Source: Chitinophagaceae bacterium (GTDB taxonomy: Bacteria; Bacteroidota; Bacteroidia; Chitinophagales; Chitinophagaceae). Taken from it: a stretch of 42,836 nt of DNA. How positions within the stretch are numbered: the stretch's first letter is position 1; every line of letters starts with the position of its first letter. The position numbers and the translations under genes were made by a program. Below are positions 1-6,854 of this stretch, piece by piece. Location of the stretch: NCBI GenBank assembly GCA_025363075.1, contig JANYEP010000001.1, positions 1-42,836 of the forward strand, written 5' to 3'. The notes under the pieces are model-generated. The model was not told the origin of the DNA. It did not search any database and saw only the letters and a list, made by a program, of their open reading frames with translations.

Positions 1-118
1 TTTTCTTGTTAGCTTCTCTGTACTCAAAGCAAATAATAATGTTACAAATTAAGGCTATAAAATTAATGTGTTCTGTACGTTGTTTTGAAAATTTAATTAA
101 AAGCAATTCCCATATACA

Positions 119-991
119 TTACAAGTTGGGAATTGAGCCTAAAATTTGGACAAGTTGGTTGTTTATTTGTTGTTGTATTTCTTGTTGAAATATGTTTTGT
201 TTATTATTTGATTTAGTAATGGCAATGTATTTAGCTGCAAAATATTTTCCTTTTTTCTTTCCATATTTCTCACAGATTGATTTTCGTGCAATAGCTATTC
301 CATTTTGTTGGAAATAGGATGCTAAAAAATAGTCGTTGCACTTGCGGGGAATTGAGCTTTGTTTCAAAAACTGAATTTGACTGAACTTTTTGAGTAATTC
401 ATTTGCCAAAATATTAAACCCATTTGCAGAAACAATATCATTTGAAGTTTTTAATTGTGGCAAAAAATGTGAGGGGTTTATTCTTTGAATTTCAACACGC
501 AGTAAATTGTAATTGAGGGTTGATTCGAGGGTTTTATTATAGAGTTTGATTTTATAATCTTGTGTTTGGAAGAAAAGTGTTTGTTGCCTATCGGCAGTAT
601 CGAAAGGATTGAATGACTTTGATTTGAAACCTTGAATTTGCTGCAAGTAAATTGAAGGATTATGTAGTAATGGAATATTAACTCCAAACTCGAACTTGGG
701 CATACTGCATTGCCATAAATCAACCTCTAAAAAGTTGCTTAAATTGTTTATTGCTTGTATGCAATCAGCTAACGTGAACAAGCCTGTGTTGTGGGTTTGA
801 CTGAATTTGTGCAATGAGTTTTTAATGGTGAACCCTTTATTGTTTTGAGTTATTTTAAGACCTTTGTAATATGCAGATAAATTGGGCAATGCCTCGCCAG
901 TTTGCACTTTGAGCAAAGTTGTTGCATCGAGTCTTTCCCAAACATTAATTGGAATTGAGCCTTGCCCCTTTATTGTTATATTACATAACAC
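119..991 (-). CDS. Possible replication initiation protein of an integrative element
   Basis: This is a 290-residue soluble protein with no signal peptide or membrane segment. A segment near residues 100-106 (EFGVNI) and a later stretch around residues 149-170 (KLYNKTLE, then LLRVEIQRI) recall the phage/plasmid replication proteins (gpII/X type) common on small Bacteroidota elements. The C-terminus is rich in Gln, Asn and Lys. I cannot point to a clear HUH metal-binding motif, so the catalytic type is not established. Translation starts at a GTG one nucleotide after the stop of the upstream helix-turn-helix gene, which implies translational coupling. It could instead be an uncharacterised accessory protein of the element. 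Confidence 0.45.
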   Translation of the reverse strand: MLCNITIKGQGSIPINVWERLDATTLLKVQTGEALPNLSAYYKGLKITQNNKGFTIKNSLHKFSQTHNTGLFTLADCIQAINNLSNFLEVDLWQCSMPKFEFGVNIPLLHNPSIYLQQIQGFKSKSFNPFDTADRQQTLFFQTQDYKIKLYNKTLESTLNYNLLRVEIQRINPSHFLPQLKTSNDIVSANGFNILANELLKKFSQIQFLKQSSIPRKCNDYFLASYFQQNGIAIARKSICEKYGKKKGKYFAAKYIAITKSNNKQNIFQQEIQQQINNQLVQILGSIPNL

Positions 992-992
992 T

Positions 993-1283
993 CTAAACTA
1001 CTTTTTTAGTAGTACGAGATTTTATGTAATGTTTTTTCATTAATTCTTCAACATCAGATAGCTTGTAGTAAATTTTTGAACCTACTTGAGAAAATGATAT
1101 TAACCCATTATCACGATAATGCTGACAAGTTCTTTTTGAAATTTTAAGTAAGTCCATTAGCTCTTTATTATCGAGCCATTGTTCTTTGGGTTGCTTTTCT
1201 TTTTGAGTTAGGCGAAAATTAATTGCTTCGATTTTACCAATTAAATCTTGGTATGCTTCGGATTGAATTGTGATTACTTCCAT
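993..1283 (-). CDS. MerR/excisionase-like helix-turn-helix protein
   Basis: This small protein (96 aa) has a winged-helix DNA-binding domain of the HTH_17/excisionase type across residues 37-85. The sequence runs LDNKELMDLLKISKRT, then the recognition helix, then a wing ending in YYKLSDVEELM. The N-terminal 30 residues are predicted helical. Such proteins next to tyrosine recombinases usually act as excisionases or control replication genes. Its stop is one base before the GTG of the downstream possible replication gene, so the two are probably co-translated. An imperfect inverted repeat at 1348-1389, just upstream of its start, is a candidate binding site. Confidence 0.8.
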   Translation of the reverse strand: MEVITIQSEAYQDLIGKIEAINFRLTQKEKQPKEQWLDNKELMDLLKISKRTCQHYRDNGLISFSQVGSKIYYKLSDVEELMKKHYIKSRTTKKVV

Positions 1284-1347
1284 TTTTAATTTATTTGAGT
1301 GTTCTTAAATGTTTAACACAGCAAAAAAAAGAATGAAAGTGTATTGA

Positions 1348-1405
1348 GAAAGGTTACATAGGGTGATATAACCCTAAGTGAACCCCTTTATCTGTATAGG
1401 TTACA
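1348..1405. repeat. Imperfect inverted repeat plus direct repeat upstream of the HTH gene
   Basis: A core palindrome AGGGT-N6-ACCCT lies at 1360-1375. It sits inside a longer imperfect inverted repeat of about 20 nt per arm (about 1348-1389) with one-base offsets. The octamer AGGTTACA occurs at 1351-1358 and again at 1398-1405. The position between the 423-residue gene and the HTH/replication pair suits an operator, an excisionase site or a replication origin. This is pattern reading only. Confidence 0.4.
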
Positions 1406-1416
1406 GCAAAATAAAA

Positions 1417-2688
1417 TTATTTATAATTTTTGATTTGAGCAATAAAAGTGTGGAAATGTTTCTCCCAAAACTTTACAGCTTTTATATCAGGGGCGGAAAA
1501 TAAATTGCGAAGCTTTTGAATACTGATACCATCTTCACCAGATTTTTTTGTTTCGATATTGGCAGATATAAAACGAAACAATTCGGCATCGGATTCCATT
1601 CTAAAAATATCTGGCTTTAATTCATTTAGCATTTTAAAAAGAAAGGCAAGCTCAGTAACAGTAAGGTTGGTTTTTAATTTGGGTGTTATTGGCTTTTGTT
1701 CCTGTACTGCTCGGATAACTGGGTTGGGGTCAAACTCGTTTATTTGTTCGTTAATAAATTCCACAATTTTACTTACGTTTCTAAACCAGTATATATCGTA
1801 AAACGCCAATTTCATTTCCCATATTTCAAGTGCATAATTAATTTTTTCTTCATCTTTAGAATCTGCAATGTGAATTGACGATAATATTTTATTTAGTTTG
1901 TCGCCTGAGGTATTGTAGTATAAATCACTTTCTGATTTTATATTATACTTTTCTAACCAATAGGTAATATCTTCCTCTGTCCTACTTGTATTTGGCTTGT
2001 TAATCTCGATAAGATACAATAATCTTTTTAAGTATGGTTTCCTGTCGTCTTTTGATAAGTTTATTAAATTCTCCAGTATCTCTTGTTTTAGAATTATTAC
2101 GTTTCTCTCAATTACTGTTCTGTAAAGAATAGAATTTTCTAAATATTCGTTATCGAATTTTATCAGGTTAATAAATTCATCAAAAGTTTGATAAGTAATA
2201 TTCTTTATGTTAATATCATTAACCTTAATTGGACTTGGTTGAGCACCTATCAAACCTGCTCTAAAATCTTCTAATGCTTTTTCCGCAGCTTCCTTAAATA
2301 AATTGAAATGATTGGCGTAATGTTTTAAAATATGTTTAGCATATTTTTCTTCGTGTTCATTTGCAATAACGCCCATTTCATTGGGAAACCAGTAGGTGTT
2401 CCAATAATTCAAAACAAAGTCTTTTTGTCGGCTGTTGGGTGTATGTGTTTTAAATTGTGCAACTGACAAAGTAAGAAACCGACTAATTTCTTGGTTATTG
2501 AGTGGTTTAATACGTTCGTAAATTAGTGATAAAAATTCAGTGTATAATGAGCCTGTGATATATGTATCAAAGTATGTTGGGTCGAACTTGTTCGATTCCC
2601 AATCATTTTCAATTTTGCCCATATAATAAATGCCCTCTCTTATAAGGCTATTTTCCAACTCTTCTACCAGAAGTAACTCTTTTTCCAT
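1417..2688 (-). CDS. Hypothetical protein of the integrative element
   Basis: This is a 423-residue, largely helical and acidic cytoplasmic protein. I do not recognise it as a named family. The C-terminal 82 residues (about 342-423) form a compact segment with LTVTELAFLF, FRFISANIETKK and KLRNLF, ending in a Trp- and Lys-rich helix. Similar tails are seen in accessory proteins, including RteC-like ones, encoded beside Bacteroidota tyrosine recombinases. Residues 1-145 carry several aromatic-rich helices. The recombinase gene begins its own leftward transcription about 40 nt upstream of this start, so the two may be co-transcribed. A regulatory role in element mobility is plausible but is an inference from position. 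Confidence 0.6.
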   Translation of the reverse strand: MEKELLLVEELENSLIREGIYYMGKIENDWESNKFDPTYFDTYITGSLYTEFLSLIYERIKPLNNQEISRFLTLSVAQFKTHTPNSRQKDFVLNYWNTYWFPNEMGVIANEHEEKYAKHILKHYANHFNLFKEAAEKALEDFRAGLIGAQPSPIKVNDINIKNITYQTFDEFINLIKFDNEYLENSILYRTVIERNVIILKQEILENLINLSKDDRKPYLKRLLYLIEINKPNTSRTEEDITYWLEKYNIKSESDLYYNTSGDKLNKILSSIHIADSKDEEKINYALEIWEMKLAFYDIYWFRNVSKIVEFINEQINEFDPNPVIRAVQEQKPITPKLKTNLTVTELAFLFKMLNELKPDIFRMESDAELFRFISANIETKKSGEDGISIQKLRNLFSAPDIKAVKFWEKHFHTFIAQIKNYK

Positions 2689-2728
2689 TCAAAAACATTT
2701 AGGCATTAACAAATATGTAGCACTTTTA

Positions 2729-3937
2729 TTAATCGTTAAAAACATCCATTGCTTTATCAAGCTCCGAACTTACAATTTTAGCGTAAATCTGTGTATCACG
2801 AATTTGGGAGTGCCCCATTAGTTTAGAAACTTTATCAATACTCATTCCTTTTCTTAATGCTCTGGTAGCCCAAGTGTGACGGCTAATGTGAAATGATAAC
2901 GGTTTAGCAAGTTCAGCCTTATTTGCTAATGTTTTAAGGTTCTTATTTACATAAGCAGTTGCACTTGAAATTTGATTGTATGAAATTTGAGGGTTGTTTA
3001 AGTCAATATCATTTGGCAACATTGGAAAAATAAAATCTGTTGGCTTATTACTTTTCTTTTGGTATTCACTGATAATTTCAATTGCTTTATTTGGTAGCTT
3101 TATAGACAATTGTGATTTCGTTTTGTGAATAGTAATGTTGATGTGTATGCCATCGAAATTTTGCCACCTTAATTTTAAAACATCTGAAATCCTAAGCCCA
3201 CCTGTGTAAGCTGCAAAAATGAACATCTTTTTATGCAAGTCCATCTTTTCGCCAGGAACGGTTGTTACATTTTCTATTGCTTTTAATTCATCATCACTAA
3301 GAAAGGAACGGCTTGTTTTTTCCAATTTTAATTTATACTTAGTGAAAGGGTTGTGTTGATATTCGATTTTATCTAACCTTAAAGCATCGTTGAATATTTT
3401 ACGAAGGAATTTTAAATGCTTATGAATTGTATTGATTTTAAGGTTTTGCTTGTTTTGAAGATACTTTTCATACTTAGCCAAAAAATCAGGCGTAATATCT
3501 TGAAACATTATTGCTGAACCTTTCACATAATCTTTTAAAGTTTTAATAGTAGAGCTGTGTGTAATGTATGTGCTTATTTTTCCATCTTCTTTATAAGCAT
3601 TTACAATTTCATCGGCAAAGCCAAAAAAGTCTTCTGGCTTCTTGCCATAAATTTTTTCTTTGAGCTGGCGTGAGGTTGTAGATTTTGAAATGGTTTCGTG
3701 TTCAAAAACTTGGTCTTGTAACTCGGCAAATTTGTTTGTAATGAAGGAATTTAACCTTGCACTATTGGTGTGCTTACCCTTTATTTTATTTTTGTCATAA
3801 TCCCAATTTTCTTCTGGCAGCATAATACCAGAAGATATGTAACTAATTTTTCTATCTTTGATGATACGAAAATGAATAGGTGCTTGACCTTTTTTATTCA
3901 GCTTATCTTTTCTGAAAACTATTGATACACTTGACAT
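2729..3937 (-). CDS. Tyrosine-type site-specific recombinase (integrase)
   Basis: The 402-residue protein has the three-part layout of Bacteroidota integrases. An arm-type DNA-binding domain lies at residues 1-85 and starts with the usual SIVFRKDKLNKKGQAPIHFR pattern. A SAM-like core-binding domain lies at about 105-195 and the catalytic domain at about 212-395. The catalytic set is complete: Arg249 (TGGLRISDVL), Lys272 or Lys274, His350-x-x-Arg353 (HISRHTWAT), His376 (LMGH) and the nucleophile Tyr385 (TQIYAK). It should catalyse integration and excision of the element. It lies about 180 nt inside the tRNA-like fragment that probably marks the element boundary, the usual place for an integrase. 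Confidence 0.95.
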   Translation of the reverse strand: MSSVSIVFRKDKLNKKGQAPIHFRIIKDRKISYISSGIMLPEENWDYDKNKIKGKHTNSARLNSFITNKFAELQDQVFEHETISKSTTSRQLKEKIYGKKPEDFFGFADEIVNAYKEDGKISTYITHSSTIKTLKDYVKGSAIMFQDITPDFLAKYEKYLQNKQNLKINTIHKHLKFLRKIFNDALRLDKIEYQHNPFTKYKLKLEKTSRSFLSDDELKAIENVTTVPGEKMDLHKKMFIFAAYTGGLRISDVLKLRWQNFDGIHINITIHKTKSQLSIKLPNKAIEIISEYQKKSNKPTDFIFPMLPNDIDLNNPQISYNQISSATAYVNKNLKTLANKAELAKPLSFHISRHTWATRALRKGMSIDKVSKLMGHSQIRDTQIYAKIVSSELDKAMDVFND

Positions 3938-4117
3938 ACAGCGTTTTTATTATTGCTATAAAGATAAGCAAAATAACGCAAATTGGGGTAAACAATGGGG
4001 TAAACATTTTCCACATTTGAATACTTTTTATTGCATCAAAAAAGATTTGCAGAGTAATAGAATGTAGTATTTATAGGGTTTTCAGTGAATTTTGGTGAAA
4101 ATGGCTACAAATAAGTT

Positions 4118-4136
4118 AGTCCCGTCCGGTCCGCAG
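4118..4136 (+). other. Candidate attachment site: 3' end of a tRNA gene (att remnant)
   Basis: The bases AGTCCCGTCCGGTCCG read like the last part of a tRNA: the end of the T-loop (AGT), the 3' T-stem strand (CCCGT), the 3' acceptor strand (CCGGTCC) and a G discriminator. An acceptor pairing with GGACCGG and a G73 would fit a tRNA-Ser. The 5' part of a tRNA is absent upstream, as expected where an element has inserted into the 3' end of a tRNA and left a partial copy at its far end. A terminator follows at once, as after many tRNA genes. The G+C richness stands out from the AT-rich surroundings. Confidence 0.45.
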
Positions 4137-4145
4137 ATTAAAAAG

Positions 4146-4183
4146 AAAAAGCCTTGTAAGTCAAATACTTACGAGGCTTTTTT
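4146..4183 (+). terminator. Rho-independent terminator after the tRNA-like fragment
   Basis: The arms AGCCTTGTAAGT (4150-4161) and ACTTACGAGGCT (4167-4178) pair over 12 bp with one G-T wobble around a CAAAT loop. An A-run lies before the stem and a T-run after it, so the hairpin could stop transcription in both directions. It probably originally ended the tRNA transcript. Confidence 0.85.
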
Positions 4184-4393
4184 GATTCTGTGGAAAACAT
4201 TGTCCCAGCGTTTAAAATTTGTCATATTCTTTTTGCAGATAGTTTTATTGAATGATAAAAAATCTTTTAAAGACTCATAATTTTTACAGCACTACGAATC
4301 GATAAATTACTCTGTAAATATTTGCATAGAAATTTTGAAATAAAATAAATAATTATAAACTTTTTGAATTAGAATATAAAAAACAGCGTTGCG

Positions 4394-4401
4394 TAGTTTT
4401 G
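4394..4401 (+). promoter_or_regulatory. Candidate Bacteroidota -7 promoter box for the Crp/Fnr gene
   Basis: TAGTTTTG matches the Bacteroidota -7 consensus TAnnTTTG exactly and ends 24 nt before the chosen ATG, leaving room for a short leader. A TTTTTG run at 4361-4366 is further upstream than the usual -33 spacing, so only the -7 box is convincing. Confidence 0.4.
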
Positions 4402-4425
4402 TTATGTTTGCAAATTATTTTAAGT

Positions 4426-5052
4426 ATGGTTAGTAGAACACAAACACTTTTTCCCAGTTTTGATAGTAGTCTTTTAAAAAATATTTTAGAGCGTTCTACA
4501 GTTGTGGAAGCCAAAGCAGGAACAGTTTTAATGCGTACAGGGCAGTACATAAAAAACACTGTTTTGGTGTCAAGGGGTAAAATAAAAATTTATAGAGAAG
4601 ACGATGAGGGTAAAGAATTTTTTATGTACTACTTATTGCCAGGACAAGCTTGTGCCATCTCTATGATTTGTGCTACCAAAAGTGAAAAAAGTCAAATAAT
4701 GGCAAAAGTTGTAGAGGATGCTGAGTTAATTATGGTGCCTTTACAGCTAATGGGTAAATGGATGACGGATCATAAGAGTTGGTATGAATTTGTTGTGGAT
4801 ACTTATAGAAGTAGGTTTGAAGAAGTATTGACTGTTATTGATAGCATTGCTTTTAGAAGTATGGACGAAAGATTGGAGTTTTATCTAAACCGTAATGCAG
4901 AAACAAACCAAACAAACGATATTCAAATTTCCCATCAAGAAATAGCCAATGACCTAAGTTCATCAAGAGAAGTAATATCAAGACTATTAAAAAAGATGGA
5001 GCAAAGAGGTTTTGTGAAACTACATCGCAGTCATATAGAATTATTAAAGTAG
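4426..5052 (+). CDS. Crp/Fnr-family transcriptional regulator of the sulfur island
   Basis: The 208-residue protein has a cyclic-nucleotide-binding-like beta-barrel (about 8-110), a long dimer helix (about 115-145) and a Crp-type winged HTH (about 150-205). The recognition helix carries SSREVISRLLKK, so Arg181, Glu182 and Arg186 match the Arg-Glu-x-x-x-Arg pattern with which CRP reads TGTGA half-sites. The effector pocket has two cysteines, Cys76 and Cys82 (QACAISMICA), and no obvious cAMP-binding signature, which suggests redox or sulfur sensing rather than cAMP (inference). The ATG at 4426 is chosen over an upstream in-frame TTG at 4399 because the protein then starts with the usual short helix. 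A CRP-type palindrome lies before the metallo-hydrolase gene and a weaker one before the permease gene. Confidence 0.9.
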   Translation: MVSRTQTLFPSFDSSLLKNILERSTVVEAKAGTVLMRTGQYIKNTVLVSRGKIKIYREDDEGKEFFMYYLLPGQACAISMICATKSEKSQIMAKVVEDAELIMVPLQLMGKWMTDHKSWYEFVVDTYRSRFEEVLTVIDSIAFRSMDERLEFYLNRNAETNQTNDIQISHQEIANDLSSSREVISRLLKKMEQRGFVKLHRSHIELLK

Positions 5053-5054
5053 TC

Positions 5055-5070
5055 AGTGATAAATGTTACA
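5055..5070. promoter_or_regulatory. Weak CRP-like operator upstream of the TSUP permease gene
   Basis: AGTGA-TAAATG-TTACA matches TGTGA-N6-TCACA at eight of ten half-site positions. It ends 49 nt before the permease start, nearly the same distance as the perfect site before the metallo-hydrolase gene. A TA-CAC-TTTTG string at 5090-5099 could be a near-consensus -7 box, which would put the operator centre close to -41. Confidence 0.4.
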
Positions 5071-5119
5071 ATGTAGCAGATTTTATACTTACACTTTTGT
5101 CGAGTAAATTTTATCTATT

Positions 5120-5902
5120 TTGTTACTTGGTTATTTTTTAGCATTATTCGTTGGTATTTCATTGGGCTTAATTGGTGGTGGTGGTTCAATATTGGCAATG
5201 CCAATATTGGTATATATTTTCCATTTTAACCCTCAGCTTGCAACAAGCTATTCACTTTTTATTGTGGGGATTTCTGCACTTATCGGCTCAATAAAACATT
5301 ATAAACTTAATAATCTAAACCTCAATACTGCATTTGTTTTTGGCATTCCATCAATTGTAAGTTTACTGCTTGCTCGAAAATTTATTTTACTGCAAATTCC
5401 TGATGTGATTTTTAGTCTTAACAAGATTGCAATTACCAAAAATATTTTATTGATGGTTGTATTTGCTGTATTAATGATTGCTGCATCTATATCAATGATA
5501 AAAAATAAAACAAGTGAAAATAAACTCAATTTGCCAAGTAAAAACAAACTTGCATTTGTAGGGTTTATGGTAGGTATTGTAACTGGATTTTTAGGTGCTG
5601 GTGGTGGTTTTCTAATCATTCCTGCACTAATATTTTTTGCAGCCCTACCAATGAAACAAGCTATTGGCACATCTCTTTTTATAATAGCAGTAAATGCAAT
5701 GATAGGCTTCATTGGAGATCTTATAAACAATGTTCATCTCAATTTTCAATTTTTATTGCTGTTCTCATTTATAGCAATTATTGGAATTTTTATTGGCACA
5801 TACTTATCCAAAAAAGTTGATGGAAATAAATTAAAACCTGCTTTTGGTTGGTTTGTTTTAGTTGCAGGTATTTATATTATTGCTAAAGAAATATTTTTTT
5901 AA
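5120..5902 (+). CDS. TauE/SafE (TSUP) family sulfite/sulfonate permease
   Basis: This 260-residue inner-membrane protein has about eight hydrophobic segments and the two family signatures: GLIGGGGSILAMPIL near residue 17 and GFLGAGGGFLIIPAL near residue 155. TSUP proteins carry sulfite, thiosulfate, sulfoacetate or related anions, and export of sulfite made by persulfide oxidation is a common role. No ATG is available at the N-terminus. The frame opens after a stop at 5105, and TTG at 5120 is the best start, with ATT at 5117 as an alternative. Its stop overlaps the next ATG by one base, so it is translationally coupled to the DUF2490 gene. Confidence 0.9.
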   Translation: MLLGYFLALFVGISLGLIGGGGSILAMPILVYIFHFNPQLATSYSLFIVGISALIGSIKHYKLNNLNLNTAFVFGIPSIVSLLLARKFILLQIPDVIFSLNKIAITKNILLMVVFAVLMIAASISMIKNKTSENKLNLPSKNKLAFVGFMVGIVTGFLGAGGGFLIIPALIFFAALPMKQAIGTSLFIIAVNAMIGFIGDLINNVHLNFQFLLLFSFIAIIGIFIGTYLSKKVDGNKLKPAFGWFVLVAGIYIIAKEIFF

Positions 5903-6606
5903 TGAAAAAAGCTACAACCCTTGTTTTTATTGCATTTTTGGCTAACAACTTATTTGCTCAAACTCATTTTGAAGAGTGGAATAAAGTTAGTTTGTTAAAA
6001 AAAATAAGCAATAAATTTTCTACAATCTTGGACATTAACTTCAGGCAACAATCAAATTATAAAGTCGGTGATAATAATTGTTTTCATCTGCCTTTAATGC
6101 GTAGTGAAAGGCTTTGGTTGTTTTATAATCTCAAAAACAATTATAGTATTGTTGGCTCATTATTTTATGCTAACACAAACGATATTAGTATTACAAAAAA
6201 TGATTTATTATCATCAAAAGAAATGCAGCTAAATATTGGCTTGTTTAATAAAAGCACAATAAAAAAAATTGTTTTTAGAAGCAGAGTTTTTTTTGAAAAA
6301 AGACAAATAAATCCAATAAATTCCAGTAATATCAATCAGTTCAGATATAGATTAATGGAACTTGTAACTATACCTATTAAAACATTTTCCAATCATCAGT
6401 CAATAAATTGTATATTGTTTAATGAAGCTTTTTTTAAAACACAACAATCATTAACTGGCTTCGATCAAAATCGTTTTTGTACTTCGTTGCAATGGCATTT
6501 CCCCAAAGTAGAATACAATATTGGTTTTCAAAAAACTTATCAAAATCAAAGCGATAATTTGGTTGAAAAAAATCAAATAATTCTTCAAGCTTTTTTAACT
6601 TTATAG
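5902..6606 (+). CDS. DUF2490 family outer-membrane beta-barrel-like protein
   Basis: The 234-residue protein has a cleavable signal peptide (residues 1-19, ending LFAQ). Its body of alternating beta strands includes FRQQSN, SERLWLFYNLKNNY and FRYRLMELV and ends in a hydrophobic strand (IILQAFLTL), as in small outer-membrane barrels. The DUF2490 assignment rests on the N-terminal EEWNKVSLLKKISNKFSTIL pattern and the overall size. No function is established for the family. Its one-base overlap with the TSUP gene suggests that the two work together, for example in moving sulfur oxyanions across both membranes, but that is inference. Confidence 0.7.
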   Translation: MKKATTLVFIAFLANNLFAQTHFEEWNKVSLLKKISNKFSTILDINFRQQSNYKVGDNNCFHLPLMRSERLWLFYNLKNNYSIVGSLFYANTNDISITKNDLLSSKEMQLNIGLFNKSTIKKIVFRSRVFFEKRQINPINSSNINQFRYRLMELVTIPIKTFSNHQSINCILFNEAFFKTQQSLTGFDQNRFCTSLQWHFPKVEYNIGFQKTYQNQSDNLVEKNQIILQAFLTL

Positions 6607-6854
6607 GTTGTGTGATTTCTACAAAATATGGAAAGTATATGCTTGCTGAATTCAATGATAATAACACATCTAAGATTACATTCACTTTTAATCGAGTGTT
6701 GGTAATTGTGGGTTAGGAAAGCTAAAATATTGGCTTGATTATATTTTAGTAAAATTTTAAAACGATGTAATGAAAAAAGTATTTTACTAATGTGATATAT
6801 ATCACCATTAATTAGTTTTTCCCAATTCATTTTTACATTCTAAATCATAATAAA
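6607..6854. other. Intergenic region upstream of the persulfide dioxygenase-like gene
   Basis: This 248-nt AT-rich gap separates the TSUP-DUF2490 pair from the metallo-hydrolase operon. I see no gene on either strand. Its one clear signal is the perfect CRP-type palindrome at 6791-6806. No exact TAnnTTTG box was found between the palindrome and the ATG, but weaker T-rich matches exist at 6813-6820 and 6826-6833. Confidence 0.6.
6791..6806. promoter_or_regulatory. CRP/FNR-type operator upstream of the metallo-hydrolase operon
   Basis: TGTGA-TATATA-TCACC contains the perfect 14-nt palindrome GTGATATATATCAC (6792-6805) and fits TGTGA-N6-TCACA at nine of ten half-site positions. It ends 48 nt before the ATG of the metallo-hydrolase gene. 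The Crp/Fnr protein encoded at 4426-5052 has the recognition-helix residues expected for TGTGA, so local control is likely. Confidence 0.75.

Larger units (their letters stand above)
1..4136. mobile_element. Right part of a small tyrosine-recombinase integrative element
   Basis: Four leftward genes (recombinase, unknown 423-residue protein, helix-turn-helix protein, possible replication initiator) form a typical integration and maintenance module. The block stops just before a sequence at 4118-4136 that resembles the 3' end of a tRNA gene. Beyond that point, gene orientation and content change to chromosomal metabolic genes. No second attachment copy is visible between 1 and 118, so the left end and any cargo lie outside the window. 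No conjugation or capsid genes are visible in this part. The boundary is inferred from gene content and the tRNA-like fragment, not from paired att repeats. Confidence 0.6.
3938..4425. other. Intergenic region: element boundary, terminator and crp promoter
   Basis: This 488-nt stretch holds no gene I can support. It contains the integrase leader (3938-4117), the tRNA-like attachment fragment (4118-4136), a strong terminator (4146-4183), and a very AT-rich stretch from 4190 that leads to a TAnnTTTG-type promoter box at 4394-4401. A 62-codon frame across 4092-4280 runs straight through the attachment fragment and terminator and is judged not to be a gene. Confidence 0.6.

Noticed and set aside
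4092-4280. 62-codon open frame on the plus strand
   Set aside because: It runs through the tRNA-like fragment and a strong terminator hairpin, and its protein has no recognisable features. It is better explained as chance.
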